Positions 59,427 to 64,000 of a DNA stretch of 64,000 nt are shown here, one piece after another; positions within the stretch are counted from its first letter, which is position 1; every line of letters starts with the position of its first letter. The stretch comes from Auanema rhodensis (taxonomy: Eukaryota; Nematoda; Chromadorea; Rhabditida; Rhabditidae): positions 11,323,501 through 11,387,500 of the forward strand of contig OZ059896.1 in assembly GCA_964057225.1 (NCBI GenBank). Reading direction: 5' to 3'. A model generated the notes under the pieces. That model worked only from the letters and a program-made list of their open reading frames with translations, was not told the origin of the DNA and searched no databases. A program made the position numbers and the translations under genes.

Positions 59427-60495
59427 ATGATGAAGATTCTACTTTTCCTGATATCTTGCTCTATTGCATATGGACAATTAATCTTGGATTATGAGTTGCC
59501 CAAGAATATTATAGCTCTTCTAGCAGAAAACTCTAAAATGACTCCTCCCCTCAACGTAAGTAGATTTTAATTCTTTGAATATAATATTGTTTTTTTTTTA
59601 AGGCCGCTATTACTCCATGCATTGATCCTGCTTTCAATCATTGTCAAGTAAATTCTTTGTATCAAAAAATATTAATTCTATTCTATTCGTTTCTAGGCAG
59701 TTTTCAACTCGGAAGTAAACGTGGATGAAAATCTTGGCTATCAGAGAGGAACAGAGCTTTATCAGACCGTAAATGCACTTCTTGATGGAAATACAACTGA
59801 GATCTTGAAAATCTGCAGGTAAATCGAGTAACTACAGAGTTCTTTCGAACTTTATATGTTTAAGTGCAAGAACCAAATTTTATAAATGTCTTGGATCTTC
59901 TTACTACGTTTGTCTTAATCTGTTTAATATTATTAGTAGAAATGGTGTAGATTATGTAAACGGTAAACTGATTATGAATCATTCTCTACTAACATTGTAT
60001 TTAGGCTTTGATTACACAAGAACTTTTATGAGCTTGGAATTTTTATGCAACGCTGGATTCGAAGGTTTTTCATCTTTTCTTCTCATTTTTATATTTTTGA
60101 ATATGAAATGATGATTATATGAGTTCTGGTTTCAGAAGTTATAAACCAATATTCGTGTTTGAAGAATATTCCCACAACCAAACTTTACAAAAATTGTTTA
60201 AGTAAAATAAACGAAACCTCGAAGCCTGGTGATCTCTGTCCGTAAGTAAAAACATTTAGAAGAAAATAATCAAATTATTTCAAATTCTTAAGAAATGTTG
60301 ATGAAGCATCCCAATGTCTGTACGGTGTTTATAATAACGCATGTGCATCAAAGGCTGTCAGTTTTACATATTATATCTCATAATTACATATATTAAATTA
60401 TAATTTTTATATTTTAGGCTGGATATTACGGATGTGAAAATTTCAGAACCACATTTGATCAAACTTGTTATGGATTACGTTGCAATGTGGTATAG
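59427..60495 (+). CDS. Cysteine-rich secreted protein, tandem copy 2
   Basis: Starts MMKILLFLISCSIAYG, a clear signal peptide; the second ATG at 59430 could also be used. Exons join to a stop at 60493-60495. The cysteine layout matches its neighbours: CIDPAFNHCQ, CSARTKFYKCLGSSYYVCLN, LCNAGFE, SCLKNIP, then a block with CLYGVYNNACAS and a terminal CYGLRCNVV. Several N-x-S/T sites are present. It lacks the basic tail of copy 1. About 235 residues. The three genes share strand and spacing (180-380 bp) and probably arose by tandem duplication. Confidence 0.78.
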
Positions 60496-60678
60496 TACAA
60501 TCTATTCGACAGACAAATTACTCGTTGTGATATCTTATTTTCAATATAAATGTAAAGCAATTAATTGAAATAAAATTGGAAACATTGATTAATCGGATTA
60601 TGATAACAGGGCAGGTCTAGATAAAACTATATCAAATTCTATGCGAACACTCCTTCTCAGATCGGGACGAGAAAAAGA

Positions 60679-61534
60679 ATGAGCAGCAATATAACGCTTC
60701 TTCTTATAATATCAAGTGAGGCAAATTATATTCTATATATTCTATATTTCTGATATTATTATAATATTTTTAGCTATTTTAAGTGTTGTTCATGCTGAAT
60801 GCGAGACACAACAATTTCTAAAATGCCAAGAAACGTTTTCTCAATCTCTTGGAGTTGATACCTCGTATAACTGGAATGATCCTGAAGGTTTAGGTCGTCA
60901 AATTGAGAATATCTATGCTAACGGTAGAAAATCAAAGACAGACGAGAAGGGAATAATTGGAGTTTGCAAGTAAATTTCTTTCTTAAAAGTGAGCCGACAT
61001 ATATATGTTTCATTTCAGTTCTTATAATGTGTTTATGGAATGTTTAGATAAGAATAATTTTACCGCTAACGATTGTTTTAATCCACGATTCATATTGAAA
61101 AGTATGGTTAAACCAGATGAATCTTATATGTATTCCTCTTTAATGAATATGATACAATATCAATGTGGAGCTGGATTTTATCGTAACTTCATATTAATTA
61201 TTCTATTATTCAAAAATATTTTCTTTTAGCCGCTATTGATAATTGGAATTGCTTACAAACATTGTATCAAAAACAATCGGATAAGATTTCAGCTTGTGTG
61301 CGTGATTTTAATCAAAATTCCAAATATGATCCTTCAAAGGTAAAGCAAAAGCATATTTTTTGGAATTAATGCTTAATGTACGTTAAGGCATGCCAACATG
61401 TTGAGAAAGGAATGCAGTGTTGGTCGAGTATTGTTCGCGGATGTGGACAAGTTCCTCAATTTTATGCATGTGAATCATTTAAAGAATACACAATTCCTAA
61501 ATACAATTATTGTTCTGCTTCATGTGTTGTTTGA
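60679..61534 (+). CDS. Cysteine-rich secreted protein, tandem copy 3
   Basis: Signal peptide MSSNITLLLIISTILSVVHA is split by a phase-1 intron at 60717-60774. The mature region, about 200 residues, starts with CETQQFLKCQETF and repeats the family layout: CNSYNVFMECLDK, YQCGAGFYP, WNCLQTLYQ, SACVRDF, then CQHVEKGMQCWSSIVRGC and a terminal YNYCSASCVV. It is the shortest and most divergent of the three paralogues. The stop is at 61532-61534. Confidence 0.78.
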
Positions 61535-62074
61535 TTTTGTGAAATTTCAAATAACATTTCTTATATTATAATAAACACTTTGCGATATTTCATTTTTTAA
61601 ACTATTTATACTTCAAAATATTATTTGTCAACATTTTTTAGGGTATGAAACATCTCTTGAAGCTAGTTCTGTAAGTTTTGTTGAGCAATAAGAAAAAGGA
61701 AATATCGATGTATTATTCCTATTCACCAGTTTCTCGTGAGTGTCTTTTTGTGTTGTCGTTTGTTCCTCTAATAACATACCGATTAAGAGATTAAAAGACA
61801 CTGTCAATCGTAAAATGAGGGAGAACATGAGGAAAAGGAAGAAACGACAGACAAGCTATTTGACAGACTAAGTTCAACCTGTCGCTGTCTTCGTCGTTGT
61901 TGTCATCTACATCTATAGTAGTCTTCACCTGTTGAGTCTAACTGTATAACTACATGTACAAGAAGTGGAAATTCATTTCTTTACTCCCATACCTTAGTTT
62001 TACATTGAATATCGTTTTATTAAAAAATATCCAATCATTAATTTGATTTTTATTTATTTAAACTGTTCGTTAGA
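61535..62074. other. Spacer between secreted-protein genes
   Basis: AATAAA-type signal near 61569 (TAATAAAC), then unremarkable sequence with a mildly GC-richer patch at 61730-61960. No gene is seen. Confidence 0.5.
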
Positions 62075-62579
62075 ATGAAGTATACGTTCATATTTCTGTG
62101 TGCGATTTGTTTGGTTTCCCCTTGGGTCATATACAGAAGAAATCAAAAAAGAAAGTTGATATGTAAGGTTAGTAATAGTTCCATAGCTATGTCTTGTCGG
62201 AAGTTTGATATTTCTAAATTAAGTTGGTTTTGATCATTTTTTTTTATTAAATAGTTATTTATGCTTAAATATATTTTAGGAAGAAAATGAGTGGTCTAAT
62301 TCAACGTTAGATATTAATCAAGATGATTTGACAATAAGCAGAAGAAAACGAGATGTAGATGTTGATCCAATCCATAAAGAACCTATCATATACCTAGGGG
62401 TATTTTAATTCTTTTTCATTGAATTTTTGTTTCTTTTATTATTTAAGACTCGAGGAAATTCATCCGTCTTCATTGATGATGGTGATTTTGACATTGTGTC
62501 TGATCAATTAACAGCAGAAGAGCTTACTGAAGTGAAGAGACAGATCATGAATACATGCAATGCATTGAATTCAAATTAA
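62075..62579 (+). CDS. Small secreted protein with dibasic processing sites
   Basis: Three exons join from the ATG at 62075 to the stop at 62577-62579, about 115 residues. The N-terminus MKYTFIFLCAICLVSPWVIY reads as a signal peptide, followed by RRNQKRK. A second strong furin-type site, ISRRKRD, lies near residue 58. It is followed by an acidic segment (DVDVDPIHKEP, FIDDGDFDIVSDQ) ending NTCNALNSN. Only two or three cysteines are present. The layout suggests a propeptide or peptide precursor, or a type II membrane protein with a very short tail. Family unknown. Confidence 0.62.
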
Positions 62580-64000
62580 CCTACACTGTTTAAAATATAT
62601 TGTACTTGTCTGTTTTTTTATAAATTTAGATAGTATATGTAGGTATATGTATATAAATATACTTATATATGTATATGTATATGCTACTATCTAAAAAAAA
62701 TAAATTAATACAACTATATATAAATAATTTTTCAAATCAAAAGATTTTTTTATTATCAAATATATTAAAAAAAAATAAAATTTATGACATATTTTTGAAA
62801 TATATCTCTATAGATAGGACATACTTTCATCTAAACATAGCTTCGTTTTCGTGTTCCAATACCCATCAGGGAAAGCGATCCGCATGGGACTGCAGATTTC
62901 GCTTGTGAGCGATATGCCGTCTATATCTTGTCTTCTCTCATCTTGAAGTAGTCTTGTTAAGTTTCTAGAGTTTAGAATGTATTCCTTAGAGAACAGATGA
63001 AGATTCAACATTTCCAGCATACAAACTTGATAGCGGAAAGCTAGGAATGGCACCGATGAAAAGAGATATTGGAATATAGTTTACAGCTTCGTCCTTAATA
63101 TATCCTTTACCGCAATATTTACTTATATTTAACCTGTAGATTGTGATATAAATTAACTTAATTCTGTAGATAAATTACACAAACTGAGAAAGAACGCACT
63201 AGAGAACAGAAGAGGAAGAAAGATAAAAGGGTGGGGACAGCCGGAAAACGAATGCAGGAAGAATTAAAGAGACCCCATTGAAGGATTAGGCTTCATCCCT
63301 AAATTGGCTTGACCAGATGGGAAACGAGCCATATCCCGAAACCCAAAACTTCACCTCAAAATTACCTAACCTAGTTTAGCATATGTTCAAATTTTAAACA
63401 TTGTTATGCATGTCTTATATTCAGACATCTCATATGTATCTTCATATGCATTATAAGATTTCCACTTTTTTCTTATTTTTTTCTGTCATATTTATTTTTG
63501 AGATGATTTATGTGATAGAATAACAGAGCTGAGAATTTGCAATAAAGAAAGAAGATAACAGATGAGTTTGCCTACTTATAGCTTCCTCATTTATCCCATT
63601 TCCCTCATTATTTTTCGATGTTTAGCTACTTTATTATGAGGGTGCAAATCATATTTAATTATAAAATAATTTATCTAATTTTTATTTCATTATAAACTAT
63701 TGAATTTGAAAGTTGCAACAAAGATTTAAAAATAATTTTAATAACATATTATCTTTTTTTTGTTGCGTATAATAAACTAATTGAAGTTTATGATTGAAGA
63801 TTCGCTCCAAGATATTCTTCTTTTAAATGAGTTTCAGCCAGAAATTATGCTTTTTTTAGCGTACTAGTTCATTCAGCTGTGATTATCTTTCAAACAAAAG
63901 AAGTAGAAAGAAAGCTTCATATACTGCTACTAGTTCATCTTCTAGATTTCTCCCATCTATACTTGCGAGTAATGAACTTTTCATTTTCAACGTAGTTTGA
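62580..64000. other. Right-end non-coding region
   Basis: AT-rich with GC-richer patches at about 62800-63060 and 63190-63360. ORFs in these patches lack signal peptides, splice context or recognisable motifs. No gene is supported. Confidence 0.5.

Overview
The window is nuclear DNA from a nematode. It is AT-rich, and most introns are about 43-60 nt and end in TTTCAG or TTTTAG. Several genes sit so close together on one strand that trans-spliced operons are likely. Several families are characteristic of nematodes: an EGF-plus-DEG/ENaC (egas-type) channel, a Clc-like four-TM protein, a bestrophin of the large nematode set, and clusters of small cysteine-rich secreted proteins. The species cannot be named from the sequence. 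Almost every gene is split into many small exons, so gene models below were built by joining exons across visible splice sites; single ORFs rarely correspond to a gene.

Layout. 1-3.5 kb (+): the 3' part of a mitochondrial tyrosyl-tRNA synthetase, then eIF3m, probably one operon. 4.3-5.6 kb (+): a GT31 glycosyltransferase. 5.8-8.3 kb (+): a long coiled-coil protein. 9.0-13.5 kb (+): a TRPV channel of OSM-9 type, with an RFX X-box-like site upstream. 14.6-15.0 kb (+): a tiny six-cysteine secreted peptide. 16.0-18.1 kb (+): a RING-finger protein followed almost without gap by a degenerate small GTPase. 18.5-24.1 kb (+): an egas-type channel with a 1.5 kb intron carrying dead mariner transposase pieces. 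24.2-26.3 kb (-): an unrecognised tail-anchored protein. 28.2-29.9 kb (+): two tandem paralogous secreted proteins. 29.9-40.6 kb: a 10.7 kb AT-rich, repeat-rich stretch without a convincing gene, holding a (CT)n tract of about 217 bp, a diverged direct repeat and a MITE-like element. 40.6-45.4 kb (+): a BED-finger/hAT-transposase-derived protein, 5' end not found. 46.2-49.0 kb (-): a bestrophin. 52.9-54.4 kb (+): a Clc-like protein. 55.8-57.3 kb (-): a three-TIL-domain secreted protein. 57.9-61.5 kb (+): three tandem paralogous cysteine-rich secreted proteins. 62.1-62.6 kb (+): a small secreted protein with dibasic sites.

Common themes are ciliated sensory neurons or membrane excitability (TRPV, egas, bestrophin, Clc-like) and local duplication of secreted cysteine-rich proteins. 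The items most worth follow-up are the six-cysteine peptide, the two secreted tandem families, the GTPase with missing G-motifs joined to a RING gene, the X-box before the TRPV gene, and the domesticated hAT gene. No tRNA, rRNA, CRISPR or clear ncRNA gene was seen.
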